Source: Takakia lepidozioides
Lineage: Eukaryota; Streptophyta; Takakiopsida; Takakiales; Takakiaceae
Direction: 5' to 3'
DNA length: 64,000 nucleotides
NCBI GenBank assembly: GCA_030704615.1
Contig: CM060734.1
Coordinates: forward strand, 24,306,001-24,370,000
Shown here: piece after piece, positions 19,791 through 31,437 of the stretch
How positions within the stretch are numbered: the first letter of the stretch is position 1
Layout: each line of letters begins with the position of its first letter
Made by a program: the position numbers and the translations under genes
Notes under the pieces: model-generated
Databases searched by the model: none
What the model was told of the DNA's origin: nothing
The model's input: the letters and a program-made list of their open reading frames with translations, nothing else

Positions 19791-21143
19791 TCATGTTCGG
19801 GTCAATTTGAGGAACTTGGCAGACCACAGGGCCACGCTACCTACAGTGACACTGAGCATCACAACGGGAGGCCTAACATCATTGTTGGGGTATGGCAGAG
19901 CAACATCTGCCCCATGTACTGCTTCAACCGAGACAACATGATAATCGGCCGAAACGACATAAGCCTGGCAGTCAGTCGACATGCCCAATATATGGCCCAC
20001 GCCTGCCTTCCATTTGGGTGCATTGGGGTCAAACATTGTGACCTTGTCACCAACCTGAAACTGGAACAGCCAACACCACCATTGTGTGCCCTTGTCATTT
20101 GTTATGCACATGAAACAGTTGTGGACAGGGAAAATGCGAGATGTCATCATATAGCCCTGCAAACAAAATACGGATGTACTTCCACAAAGCGAAACTTACA
20201 ACAGCGGTTTGAAGCTTCCCATACGGCTCCCATCAACGTTGCTGGCAGCAAGTCTTGCGGACTTCTTGGTCATCTTCACCGCAACAATTTCCTTTGGTGG
20301 CTTCTGAATCAATAGAAACCCACACATGTACACAGAATTCATGAACGGCCTGCAGGTATTGCATAATCGACTTGGAACAAAACAAGAATATAGGAACACG
20401 AGTACTTACCTTCCGAACAACGACCGATTTTGTTGTTGAATCAATGTTCTTCCCTGCCCCAACAATAACCACTCTTGTGCCCTTAGCCCCTGCCCCTATG
20501 TCTTGGGCACTCTGTCTAAGTTCACTGCCGGTGTGATCCTCCACTACAGGCACTCCCTTCTCAATAAGGGGGGATAGGTCATCATTGGCACCATAATTAA
20601 GGCAAGGATCATCACATGCCATGTTCTGAACTTTGTCCTCACCTGTGGCATCTTCTTCCATAATACTGCCCCCCTTCCTTTCTCCACTGCCTCCACTGCT
20701 AGGAGGCTGATCACATGTACTTGTCATTTCCAGAGTAGTCGCAGGTGGGACATGATAGTTTTTTCTACGCAGGCATTCTGTCCTGGTACACGTTCTTGGG
20801 CTGCCTTCTGCTTTTTGACTTGAAGATCGAATGCGCGATTCCAAGCGTGACGGTGCTCCATGATTTCATCCAGAATTGGCTGGTTTCGCAAACGCTTCTG
20901 CTCGACTTCGCGGTAGTGAGAGGCCCGTTTCCACACCTGCGATTGAGGAGGCATTCCTGCACACTTTGAAATGCTTTGCCGAGATAGAGAGTCCACTGGA
21001 GTGCAAAGCAAGCAGATGAAGGAAGCAGACGACATTCGGTAATGCGCGGGAACCACCTTGTCTGCCAAAGTGGACAATGGACAAGTCGCACGTAGGGAAA
21101 TCATGCCTATGCCTTTTTCAGCGCATCGGTGGTGACTTGGCAT
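19791..21143 (-). CDS. Spliced ORF carried by the CACTA element
   Basis: Frames on the minus strand: 21143-20724 (basic, Gln/Arg rich, HYREVEQKRLRNQPILDEIM), 20844-20410 (acidic, Ser/Gly rich, ends GAGKNIDSTTKSVVVRK at a GTAAGT donor), about 20303-20204 (KPPKEIVAVKMTKKSARLAA, after a TTGATTCAG acceptor) and 20162-19791 (VGDKVTMFDPNAP, then DVALPYPNNDV, then VGSVALWSAKFLKL). The last exon has the spacing of the globular domain near the C-terminus of plant En/Spm accessory proteins (small strand-rich domain, acidic-Leu-Pro-x-Pro, then a W-P/W-x-K-x-L end), but I give that only as a likeness. The last two junctions do not join cleanly in phase, so it may be decayed. Confidence 0.45.
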
Positions 21144-21234
21144 TAGGGGCTGGTCTCACGGTGCATTTTCCACGCCGTATGGTCCATTCCACACTTTGTA
21201 ATTAACATGCAAGAATTATGGTGTTGGTGAGATA

Positions 21235-21500
21235 TGTAACTAGTTTATTTATTTATTTAAATAAATGAAACAGGGAGGCCGTGGCATGGGACTTTACTTG
21301 CAAAAATATGGGGAAAAAAAATAAAACCCCGATGAACGCCATGAGAGTCACACACTGTAGTCAGTGAAGGGGGATCCAAGACCTGCACTCAGAAGTGCAA
21401 ACGGACTGTAACCACAAAACAATCTGGGCTACTCCAACACAGCTCACAACGTTACGAGTCAAAAGCATAAGTCTAAGTAGCGATTAATAAGAAACTAATC
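21235..21500 (-). repeat. LINE 3'-UTR fragment nested in the CACTA element
   Basis: Read on the minus strand it ends CCCTGTTTCATTTATTTAAA and then TAAA-rich sequence. It matches the tail layout of the LINE ending near 22868 (CCCCTGTTCATTTTTTTTAA), with AATAAAACCCC and CACACACTGTA..CAGTG shared further in. No coding part is left. Confidence 0.5.
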
Positions 21501-22047
21501 CAAGGCGTAGCATGCTAGCGAAAGTTGAGCCAAGAGGTCGAGGCCGGGTGTTTGATGTTTGAAAGGTACCATGTACTAGGTCTACCCTGTTTTTATTTTA
21601 CAATGTTGAATGATTCATATCTATGTCCCTGCATTGATATGGCCACACCTAAATTGACTCCCTTCAATCATGATATCATGATCAGGACTGTTAAACTTGC
21701 ATTACATGAGGTTTACATTGCAAAGTGCGACGACCACCTCTTTGTCTTTCCGAGGCCAAATTTTTGAAGTTCGTGATTTATTCCGTTTGCAGCGGAGTAC
21801 TGACTAAACCCATACACCACAATTAGTGGAAATAATTGTATGGTCCCATTTCACACAGGTGTGTAACATGCCATGTAAACTAAGCCAACCCCTGCCACGC
21901 TCATGGCTATTTTCACACCATTCTTCCCTGGGGTGTGGACCACATGTGAGACACCCCACAGTTAGGGCATATTTAGACCCACACCTTGGCTCAGTGTACA
22001 GACCCGTGATAAAAGCCGTGGAATGTGCCAGGTGTGAGATGGCATAC

Positions 22048-22077
22048 CCGTGGAAAAAGCCGGTTTCTCTTCTAGTG
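22048..22077 (-). repeat. CACTA right terminal inverted repeat
   Basis: Ends ..CTTCTAGTG, followed by the TTA duplication at 22078-22080. Confidence 0.95.
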
Positions 22078-22080
22078 TTA

Positions 22081-22806
22081 CTGGAGCTCGACGTGGCTTT
22101 CATTGACGGGATGTGTCCTTGTTCTGAACCAGATTCTACTGGCGGCTATCTGGTTCTTTGTTTCTGTGTGGAGCCCCGGATCGGAGGTGGTGAGCTCTAT
22201 CAAAGTGCCGCTTCGGAATTTTCTTTGGGGTGCCACTGCATCGTCTCCCAGAAAAACGGCGTTAATCTCTTGGGCCCAGCTCTGCCGACCCAAACTGGAA
22301 GGTGGCCTAGGTATTCTGGACCCCGAGCGTCAAATCACCGCTCTTCTAGCCAGATGGATTCCACGCTCTTTTTGGCTGGTCACCAGCCCAGCTTGGTGTC
22401 AAATGATCCGTGAACATCTCGTTCGCTCCACCCCAAGGACCTCAGGCTCCTGGGCACATTCCGTGAAGTGGCTGGTTCATAGCTCTAAGCATACCCATAT
22501 GCTGGGCTCAAATGCTTGGATCTCTATCTGGAAGGCCTGGCTGGGAATCAGGCCTTTTTATTTCAACGAAGGGCAACTTAAACCTTTGCTGAAGCAATTA
22601 GGCAACCTCTCTTTGGGAACTTCAATCTGGACTCTGCTCCCCTCATCAAATTGAGCAGCAAATGGGCCACATGGGAGGCAGCAGGTTACGTTCGCGCCTT
22701 CACGGCCCCCTAGAGGTTATTTTTTCCTTTTGTATCTTTTCAATCCTTTAATAAATCTCCAGGGCCACTATCCCCTGTTCTTTAAAAGAAAAAAAAGAAA
22801 AAAAAA
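22081..22806 (+). pseudogene. LINE ORF2 fragment, right half, with A-rich tail
   Basis: Frame 22103-22654 includes LRNFLWGATASSPRKTALIS, WAQLCRPKLEGGLGILDPER and QITALLARWIPRSFW, colinear with the LINE at 24490-24890. After SSN-stop most of the zf-RVT region is missing, so there is an internal deletion. The copy ends with TTTAATAAATC, CCCCTGTTC and an A-rich tail to about 22806. Confidence 0.85.
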
Positions 22807-23289
22807 TCGTATTTTCAGATAATTAATATAAGTACAACATATCAGCATACCACAACCGTATAGATCATTTTTTGATTTTTTGATTTTTTAAAAAAAATGA
22901 ACAGGGGGATTGAATCCCTGATTAATTTATTGAAAAAATTATTTGAAGGGGAAAAAAATTAAAACCCCATTTATGCCATAAGGCACACACACTGTATTCA
23001 GTGTATCAAGAACCAACAATCTTTGATGGAAATTTAAGTCCAAAGGACAAAAGATCATGTTCCTACTAAAGGCATTGCACTGCGATCAGTAAACCACGAG
23101 CCAGACAACTCTTAATGAAGAAAAGTCGAAGAGACCAAAAAACAGGGCACACTGCCCAAGACTTGAAGTGTAGCAAATGCTTAACCTATCTACTACTGGG
23201 CTGCTGAAGATCAGCCAGGGCGTTCCAGGGATGTTTGGAGATGGACGTTAATGAGGCATTGACCTGAGGGGGGCAGAGAGAGCCCTCTA

Positions 23290-26200
23290 TCTATAGAATA
23301 GTTTTGAAGCTGTCGTGGAGTGTTTTAGATGCTTCCAGTTGACTTCCCTTTCAAACTCGGGGGAAAGTGTGGAGTGGTGCACGGTGATCTCGCCAAGCTT
23401 GAGGGAGGAGCTCATTCCAGTTGCATTGGTCCTACACAGGGCTGCTGCATATGATGTTATGCTTGCCCCAGATGTGTTGAAATCTTCTGTGGATCGCTGC
23501 TGCATTCGTGGAGTCTCGTTGAATGACTGCACAGAGTTTGGCCAAGGCCTTCTTGGCTTCAGTTTGCAAATCAAGAAAGACCGAGGTAAGGAGGGAAGAT
23601 ATGTTTGTGGTTTGGCCACTAAACGTGTTTTTGCATCGTAGTTTCCAAAGGTGCCACATTACAGATGCCCTGAGGGTTTCAAACACTGGGCAGTTGAGGC
23701 TTCTACTTTTGGAGATTGGATCATAGTTTAGTAAAATGTCTGTGTCAGAGAGAATCTTGTGATCCCAGCATCTGTAGAATGTATTAACATATGGCCAGAT
23801 CTTAGCCGGAGCTTCACATAAAATGAGACAGTGTTCTAAAGATTCCAAGACAGCAATGGTGCAGCCAACACACAAAACGGCTCCCCGAAACTGAAGCCGT
23901 TCTCCAACTTTTAGAACCCTATTTACCACCTGCTAGAGGAAAGCTGCAATTTTCGATGGACGTGTTTTAATCCTGACTGAACCCCAGATAGTTTGCCAGT
24001 TCTCATCTTGGAAGTTGTACAACCCCCATCTAGATTCCCACTTTTTGTACATAGGTTAGGTAACGGATAGGGCTTTATATCCCTTTTTAGTTGTATAAGC
24101 AAAGAAGGGCTCCGGTTCATTGCTGAATTTCCATGACCATTCCAGGGGATCAATCTCCATTTCTACGAGGGGTCTTCCGAGGATCCACACAAAGGAGTTG
24201 GTTGTGAGCCAAACCCTCGTGGTGGTAGTGAGGGGAGGCTGGGGATTCATTGCTTTGACTCTGGGGCAGTCCAACAGCAGATTCTAATTGGAGTCAAAGG
24301 CACTGTTTGGATGCGTAAGGGGTCTGGAGATGTAAGATTGAGCCTGAGAGATTGTGTCAATGGAGAAAGTATAGACTGAAATGTCTGACATGGAGATATC
24401 TTCATATGCTTGACCAGAGAGTGGAACCTACTGACTTAAGGTTGAAGCCCTGAGTAAGCCATCAAAGGGAGGGGTTCAATTGGGTAGTTTTTAGGGGGGA
24501 TGAAGTACAATATGGTCATAGACCAGAAATTTCCACCAACCCCCCTCTGGCCCAAGAAAACGAGGTATCCATTTGCCAAGAAGTGCCGCAATCTGGGTCT
24601 CGGGATCAAGAACCCCCAACCCTCCCTTTTTCTTTGGCAAGCAGATTTGTGCCCAGGCCACCAAAGGTCTTTTGTTTTGTGATGAGGTTTCTGCTCCCCA
24701 GACGAAGTTCCTAAGAAGGTGTTTTATCTCCTGTGTCTGTTTGGAGTTTGGTCGCCAGGAAGAAGCATAATACCATAGCCCAACAAAATGAATATGGTTA
24801 GCCACCAGGGCTTTGCCTACTATTGAAAGGTGCTTAGACCCCCAGTAAGTCAGTTTTCTCTTTAACCTTGCCAATGTGGAGGCAAACATGACAGGCCAAT
24901 ACCATATGTGTAACCCAGAAGGGCGGTAGTTTCACCGGGTTTGAGCCATTTAAGCCCTTGAGTCACTCCCCAAGAAGTGTTCCCATTGAGGATGCTGACA
25001 GGTCACCCACTAACAGCCCTATAATTTTGTTCCAGTTGATTTTAAAGCCCGAGGCCGCACAAAAGTATTTAAGGTATGCCCCTGGTATGCCCTGCCCGGT
25101 CCAAATTTTCCGTGGTGGCTTGCAACATTAAAAAGGTGTCATCAACGAACATAGAGTCCACCAAGGATGTATATTGCTTGGTAATGTAATTGGTGACTCT
25201 GAGGCCCTTAATAAGGTGGTTCTGTTGCAACATGTATCCCAAGGTGTCTGCTACTACTAGAAATAGAAAGGGTGAGAGGGGGCACCCCTGGCACACCGAC
25301 CGTCGAAGAGGAAACGAGGCCGATAAACAACCCTGCTAGATGAGGAAGTGAGTAATATTCTTACCCATTTGCAAAAGGATTGAGGGAAGCCCATTTTTGT
25401 ACGGGCATATCTAGCATGTTGGCATCAAAGCACCTGCATCACACATGGTAAACAAATTTTTATACAGCCGCAAGTAGGAAGGACCATTCAACACGATCAA
25501 ATGCTTTTTCAAAATCCAGCAAGAGGAGAGCTATGGCTTGATTTGTTCTAGAGGCATAGGCTGGAATTTCCTGGGCCAGAAGTAGGTTAATAAATCCTGT
25601 TTGATTTGGCCTTATGATGGAGGGGAGGAGGGGTTGCAATCTAAGGGCCAGCGCCTTAGCCACTATTTTGTATGCCACGTTTAGAAGGGTTATTGGATAT
25701 ATTTGTCCTATTCCCTTTTTTGTACAGCAAGGTGATAACCCCTTGTGACATAAGGGGGGGCATGTGACCCTGGTGATACAGGTGGTTAGCCATTGCGGTG
25801 AAGTCCCCCGATATTTCAGGCCACAAAGCTTTGTAAAATTCAACCGGAATTCCATCCATTCCAGGTGACTTGTTGTTATGCAATTTGGCGAGTGCTTCTC
25901 TCAACTCAATGTCAGAGAAATCTCCTTCTAACTGGGATGCGTACTGTTGGGACAACAGGGTAGGAGTGTGGATCAAACACGATGTTTGCTCCTGAGACGG
26001 CTCCAAGGAGATGGTGTCACTATGGAAAAGATCAAGAAAATGTTTTCCCGCCAGTTTAGCCATCGTCTTTGGAGTCGAAGCTGAAAGCCCCGAGTGATGG
26101 TCTATGAGCTCTGAAATTGATTGGGAGGCCCTCCGCAATCTCGTTTTATCGAAGAAGTATCTATTCATTTTCTCCCCTTTTGTAGACCAATTAACCCCTG

Positions 26201-27322
26201 CCTGGAGTTTCCATTTCCTCTCTTGAATCTTGTGGTGAATATCCAAGTTGTTTCTGGCTTGAGCATATGTGCGGTAGGTATCCTCATGGCAGCGACTAGA
26301 TTCCAGTTTGGCTTGACAGACTCTAAGGCATTTGTTTAAGGCCACCACCTTTTTCTTCCTGATGTCAGTCAGCTCCCGACTCATTCTTTGGCTTTCAATG
26401 TTAACAGCCTTCAGTTTGGCCAAGAATCGTTGCGTAGGGTCGAGGAGGTTGTTCCTGGCTTGAGTCCAGGCCAACAGAAGGCCCTGTTTAAATTTTGGTA
26501 ACCTTCAAGAGGAGATTATTGATTTTGTAGAGGCCTCTTCCCCGCTTGTAAGAGTCAGGTAATGCCATGGATAGGGTGATTGGAGCATGGTCAAAGCTCA
26601 AGGGAATAGGTTCTTGCGGAGCTCTATTGGCATATTGAACTAGATTGAGGGAAAGATAAGCCCTGTTAAGATGAGCCATGCTAAGATCTGTAAGCGATCT
26701 ATTATTGGACCAAGTAAATGAGATGTTTGAGGTCTGGCCAAAGATTGGTACGGCCTCTGTCAGGTATGGGTAGAGTACAATTAAACCATTGGTCCATTTC
26801 TTTAGGGTTGGAGGTAAATGAGCCTGCACTTCTCCTATCTTCTTGCATTTCCACCATGTTAAAGTCACCAGATACTATCCAGCTATGAATGGTGGGTTAT
26901 TCTCGCATTTTGGTATTGAGAAGAGTCCAAAACTCTGCTCTGTCTGCAGAAGTGTTAGGCGCATAGATATTTACCAGCCCAATTGGGCCATCAAAGTTGG
27001 GCAAAGACAATGCACAAAATTGCAGTCTTCCAGAAAGCCAGTTGGCTTCCGATGTGAGGAAGGGTTGAATGGATGGGGAAAGAAGAATTGTAGTCCCTCC
27101 TTTTGTGCCAGAGGAGGTAGGTTTCCATAACGAATTAGTTAGTGGCCACAGATAATCAGAGATGCTATCAATTTTACTTTGGTCTAATTTATGTTCCTGC
27201 AGATTTATGATAGAGTGATCTGAAAGAAAGGGTGCCAACCAAGTTTTGATTTTCAATCTTTTTAGGGAAGCCGGGTCGGCTCCCAGCCCTCTCATGTTCC
27301 ACGAGTGGAGGTTAAAGATCAT
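23290..27322 (-). pseudogene. LINE ORF2: endonuclease, reverse transcriptase, zf-RVT
   Basis: Starts near MIFNLHSWNMRGLGAD, the apurinic endonuclease opening, with INLQEHKL (active-site Glu) and GLVNIYAPN (27322-26900). A linker frame with CLRVCQAKLESSRCHEDTYR and AGVNWSTKGEKMNRYFF follows (26474-26130). RT blocks: LREALAKLHNNKSPGMDGIP (about 25890), ITLLNVAYKIVAKALALRLQ, ALLLLDFEKAFDRVEWSFL (about 25500), MCQGCPLSPFLFLV and FVDDTFLML (about 25150), the last replacing the usual YADD by FVDD. Thumb region at 24889-24491. A cysteine-rich zf-RVT-like part and the C-terminus WKLRCKNTFSGQ run to 23290. At least five frame changes. Confidence 0.9.
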
Positions 27323-27369
27323 TGAGAGGCAGAGGTAGGCTCAGACTGTCAGTCTCATTTGATGGCCTA

Positions 27370-28760
27370 GTTATCTGGTAAAAGAAAGTAACCCTTTGGT
27401 CTTTAGGTCTCAGGGAGTTGATCCAGACAAAGTTGTCTGGGGTTTTTCGGCTCTGATAGAGCCTTGGGTGGAGAAGTCACATGAGAGTTCGCTTGTGAGT
27501 TGGCCTGAGCTGTGTCTAAGACAACTCTCAGTACCTTTTATTCCAGACCAGTACTTGGTTAACTTGGCAGATATTGCAAACCATTTCGGCTCATATCTTG
27601 GATGTCTGGCGGTATTTGATCCTCAAATGTGTACTCACAACCTAAGGCAAGACCCGGCTTGGAAATCAGTGACTATCGCTTCTCGCCTTCATGAAACATG
27701 ATGTGCAAAATTTGTTTTGATGATGTCAGAGGAAGACATTCTCCTGCAATTTGTCAAGTTGCCGATAGATGAGAAGGGCAACTACTTTACAATCCAACCT
27801 TAATCCAACTCATAGAAGACACTACATACGCAGTTTGTTGCAGTTGGGCCATATCAAATTGGACTGCCCGACAGCAAAGCGCAAACGCTCTCAGCCATCC
27901 ATTCCCAATAACCTCCAGTCACAGGATCAAGAAGGGATTTTAGCAGCAACCTCAAACCAGGTGCAGGATTTGCAGTCTCCCACGGTATACTCAAGGCCAT
28001 CTTCAGCTCCCCGGAGGAATCAATCCATGCACAATGCACCAAACAACCCACTGCAGGTCAGGTCTAATCTACATAAGGTTGGCAGGGAAGGACATTTATA
28101 GACCCTATGCAGGAAGAGCTAATGGCACACCCACAACGGGAGGCTATTATCTCCAAGGGAAAGGAAAAACAGAAGGATCAACAGTTGCAAGAAACTACTA
28201 CTTCAAAAGGAAAAGAAAAACAGAGGGATAGCTCACCTCAAATGTTGGTTAGGTTGATACTTCCTACCAGTAACTCATTTCCCAAAATCACAACTGGGAT
28301 TGCATGCAACAACAGCTTCGCCAATACGTGTCTCCAGACCTGCTCATTCCCGCATCTAAATCTTGTAGGCTGTTCTGCTTTGGAAATTATGGACATCCCA
28401 AAGGCTGCCTGTGTTACCCCCCTCATCTTTCGAAAGAGTAAGCCCCCAACCATTCTCATCACATCAGATGACTTTGAATGCATCGAATCTTTATGGATAA
28501 CTTCGGTAGACATCAAGCATTTTGTGTAATCCAACCCTCCCAATAGCAACCCACATATTTTGTTGAAGGAGAAAATTCAGCAATTCTTTCAGAAACAGCA
28601 GAAACATTATTCACTATCTCCTCTTACAAAAATCTCATGGGCAGCTTACCTGGAAGATCAGTGCCCTGGTCTTAGTGTCAAGCCCTCAACCCACATCCTG
28701 GCCCTTATGGAGGATGCAGAAATCTATGCATCCCCTCCACCAATAGACGCCATCTAGACT
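27370..28760 (+). pseudogene. LINE ORF1 middle and C-terminal part, inverted
   Basis: Opposite in strand to the surrounding LINE. WPELCLRQLSVPFIPDQYLV, HFGSYLGCLAVFD, LLQFVKLPIDEKGNYFTI and LLQLGHIKLDCP follow the order of the ORF1 of the second LINE (RVIALPFLPDNYLASLPEIG, HFGSFIGSLNV, SIKLPTLDGSYIYVLI, EGHVKADC). Broken by stops near 27701 and 28101. Downstream frames (28560-28757) may be its C-terminal domain. Confidence 0.65.
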
Positions 28761-28919
28761 TATGAAGAGTGGCTATCGGCTCCAAGAGGGAGTCACAAAT
28801 TACAAATTCGTAACCAGGATTCCCTGATGAATGGGTTTCAATTATTGGGAGCTCACTTGGATTCTGAGGTGGATGGTGACAACTACAGAATGGAGGTGCA
28901 GAGAACCAGAGAACACATT

Positions 28920-29590
28920 AATGGTACCAGGGGGGTATGTGAAGAGCTTCTACCCTCGAGCCAAAGAAGTTGATATTGCCCTCTTGAGAGGATGTCTCCA
29001 CTTGGGACTCCGAAGAAGAGAGCGAGAATTTTGCCTCCTGTGTTTCAAAGATTATTGAGAAAAATCCGCGTCTTTTTGCATGGCAGAACTGTTGCCTTAG
29101 TTCTCTATGGCCTCCAAGGTGCCTGTGGCCCAGTCCCTGACAATTGCTCTGTCCACTTTTTTCCCGGGGAAGTGAATGAGAATACCAGACTCTTCCATTG
29201 TAGCTACTTTTTTCTGCAGTTATGGGATATTCATGTTGATCATGGGGTAATCTTTGTCCAGATCATTGATTAAGAACATTTTCTTCCTCCCAATCAGATC
29301 CTAGATTCTCCACAATGGGGGATCCCTGAAGGTTAGGAAGAAAAGAGCTGAGTCTAGGAATTTTGAGAAGTGGTTGGGGGGGAGAGAGAGGGTTGAGGGG
29401 AAGGAGAGGAGACGGGTTTCTTACGGAACCATTGTCAGAAGCGATCCTTGAACGAGCTTGATGTGCCAGAAAAAAGCCTGTGCCTGACAATGGGATTGGT
29501 CTTCTAGGGTTATTCCGCGTTCCGCGACTGAAACCTCGAGATTCCATGATATCGTTGTTCCTCTGCTGGTTGGTGCCGTGAGTCATGAAG
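28920..29590 (-). pseudogene. LINE ORF1 N-terminal part
   Basis: MESRGFSRGTRNNPRRPIPL opens a 107-codon frame to 29263. Then MEESGILIHFPGKKVDRAIV and CHAKRRGFFSIIFETQEA match the second LINE's ORF1 (MLQHGILVYFPGRVHER, CHSMGRGFYTVLFSSKEDA). Orientation agrees with ORF2 at 23290-27322. Stops interrupt it. Confidence 0.6.
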
Positions 29591-29749
29591 ATGAGAGAAA
29601 AAGTAAAACCTGCTGATACTCCAAGACTCTCGCTTGAGTTACTGAGCTGGTGGTCAGGGGGCGAAAGTAGGAAAAGAGAGAAAGATAGAGGGGGGGAGAA
29701 GGGGCGGGAAACATAACAGAGGAAAGCGACTTCCTTAATGGCTAAAGAC

Positions 29750-31140
29750 GGCGGAGGCTGATAAGTTAGGGATGATGCAAAAGTCTGATAAGGAGATGAA
29801 AGGAAGCTCGCTATTAGGATGAACAGTCAGAAGAGGGAACTTTGAAAAAACACATATAAAGAAACTTAATGTGCATATCAATCGAAAGCAAAGCTTGGGG
29901 GTATATGTTTGCAGCAAAGATTGAGGGCAGCCAGAGGGGAAAAGGAATAGGAAGAGGCGATGGAAGTGGCCAGATGACCGTTGGCGGTCGTCTCGCAGCT
30001 CCAGCTCTCGATCCTTCCTCCAAAGGCTCTAAAATTTCAAAAAACTTAGGGAAAGACTTACATTGTATTTCGAAAAACTTAAATTATAATTTCCGTCCCC
30101 TTCCCTTTCAAAAACAAAAAAACATATTTTAAGAAGCGAAATATTTTGGAAACTTGTGAGCCACTACTGCACGGACCCTTTAAAACCTGGAGGCGAGAAA
30201 AAAAGACATAAGATTACTGGCTTAATGGAAGAAAGGTTGGCGAACTGCCAACCTGTTGGGATTAGGTCAGTTCCTCTAACCATGAAACTTAAGCACATCA
30301 TCACAGGTGGTTGTAGAACTTTTATTACTTGTATAGCTATTGTAAGACAATCTCCGCCATGGACATCGTCATGTACATGAGTGACTCATGTAGCGCACAT
30401 CCATGCTGGCGGCATGTACATACTATATGTATGTAATCCCACGTGTGGCATCACATGCCGGCGTGGAACGTCGCCGGGAAAGGTTGCCGAGAAACAGTGT
30501 CCGACAATACCGGAAGTACGGCCGGGAAGTCTTGCCGGGTAGGGGCGCTGACTGCCGGCAATCCGTCCGGTACTTCCCCTGCCAGAGACCGGTAGCGGGC
30601 CACCTTTGAATCATGGGGTGACGTCATTAAAATTGAATATAGTGCAAATGGGCCACTAGGACTTCCGGAGCACCGTTTGCCCTCTTTCACTGACTTGACA
30701 CGTGCTAGAGGTGCAGAATGGACGTTTTACCGCAGGTGCAACTAGGCCACTATAAGTATGTTCCTAGACTCCGAGTACAACCGCCGGAATAACCGCCGGA
30801 ATAGCCATAACTATAGATGTTACCGTCAGCATAACTGAGCTGGGCTCTCAAGTGTCGCCGCCTAAAACTGTACGAACCTGAGATACTAAATTGAGTCTGA
30901 CATGTAAGTGTGGTTTGTTTGGAATTGGCGGCAACGGGATTCGAGCTCCAGACCTAACGTGGTATCGAAGAAGTCTGTTCGATAACAATGTGGATGAGCA
31001 TATTATTCATCCACATCGGACCATCATTTTGCCAACGTGGCGATTTAGCAGTGGCTGGTTGACATGGAACCATGAGTCCAGGGGTTTGCTTCTAGTCACG
31101 TGACGCCGCATGGCGGAGCAAAGAGTGGTGCACGTTTTAT
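29750..31140. other. No gene seen; includes a dispersed GC-rich repeat
   Basis: 30400-30770 carries TGTACATACTATATGTATG, then ATGCCGGCG..GCCGGGAAAGGTTGCCGAGAAAC and many CCGG steps, resembling 37380-37770 in order and content. 30770-30810 has CCGCCGGAATAA twice. Otherwise no supported feature. Confidence 0.6.
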
Positions 31141-31437
31141 CCGTACGCTAGAGCACACTCCCCTTTTTTCTAAAGTTTAATATCGCTTGTAATTTTGTAT
31201 TATGAGTTTTATTTAATAGGTTATAGCAGCTGCAGAACAGCCCCTCCTTTTTAGGCGAAAAAAAGCAAAATAGCACAAAAAAAAAAGGGCCCGTCGAGGG
31301 AAAAAGCCCTAAGGTCGGGGGATTCAACCCTATCAGGTCATCTCTTTTTAAGAGGAAATGCCCCAGACAATCAGCCACAAGTAGAGAGTAGACCTAAGCA
31401 GGGAAAGGAAGAAGAAATCAGCCCATTGATAACCACT

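Larger units (their letters stand above)
18532..22077. mobile_element. Complete CACTA (En/Spm) DNA transposon, 3546 bp
   Basis: Perfect 30-bp terminal inverted repeats begin CACTAGAAGAGAAACCGGC (18532-18561 and, inverted, 22048-22077). Flanked by the 3-bp duplication TTA (18529-18531 and 22078-22080), the rule for this superfamily. The site before insertion can be read, since the flanks are two halves of one LINE frame. Subterminal regions are full of GTGGAC/GTCCAC motifs, as expected for transposase-accessory binding. It carries a spliced minus-strand ORF but no TNPD-type transposase that I can see, so it is likely non-autonomous. Confidence 0.93.
22860..29740 (-). mobile_element. LINE-type non-LTR retrotransposon, near full length, rearranged
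   Basis: Minus strand: ORF1 N-terminal part 29590 to about 28920, ORF2 27322-23290, 3' UTR 23286 to about 22868 ending in an A-rich tail (T-rich at 22866-22895 on the + strand). The middle to C-terminal part of ORF1 lies inverted, on the + strand, at 27370-28760. ORF2 is broken by several frameshifts and stops. Plant L1-like type, from the order endonuclease, RT, zf-RVT. Confidence 0.8.

Noticed and set aside
27300-28760. Simple twin-priming inversion of the first LINE
   Set aside because: An ORF1 N-terminal part in normal orientation lies beyond the inverted piece, which twin priming alone does not give. Kept only as an alternative if that part belongs to another element.
30930-30990. tRNA or SINE from GGGATTCGAGCTCC
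   Set aside because: Only a B-box likeness; no A box at the right distance.
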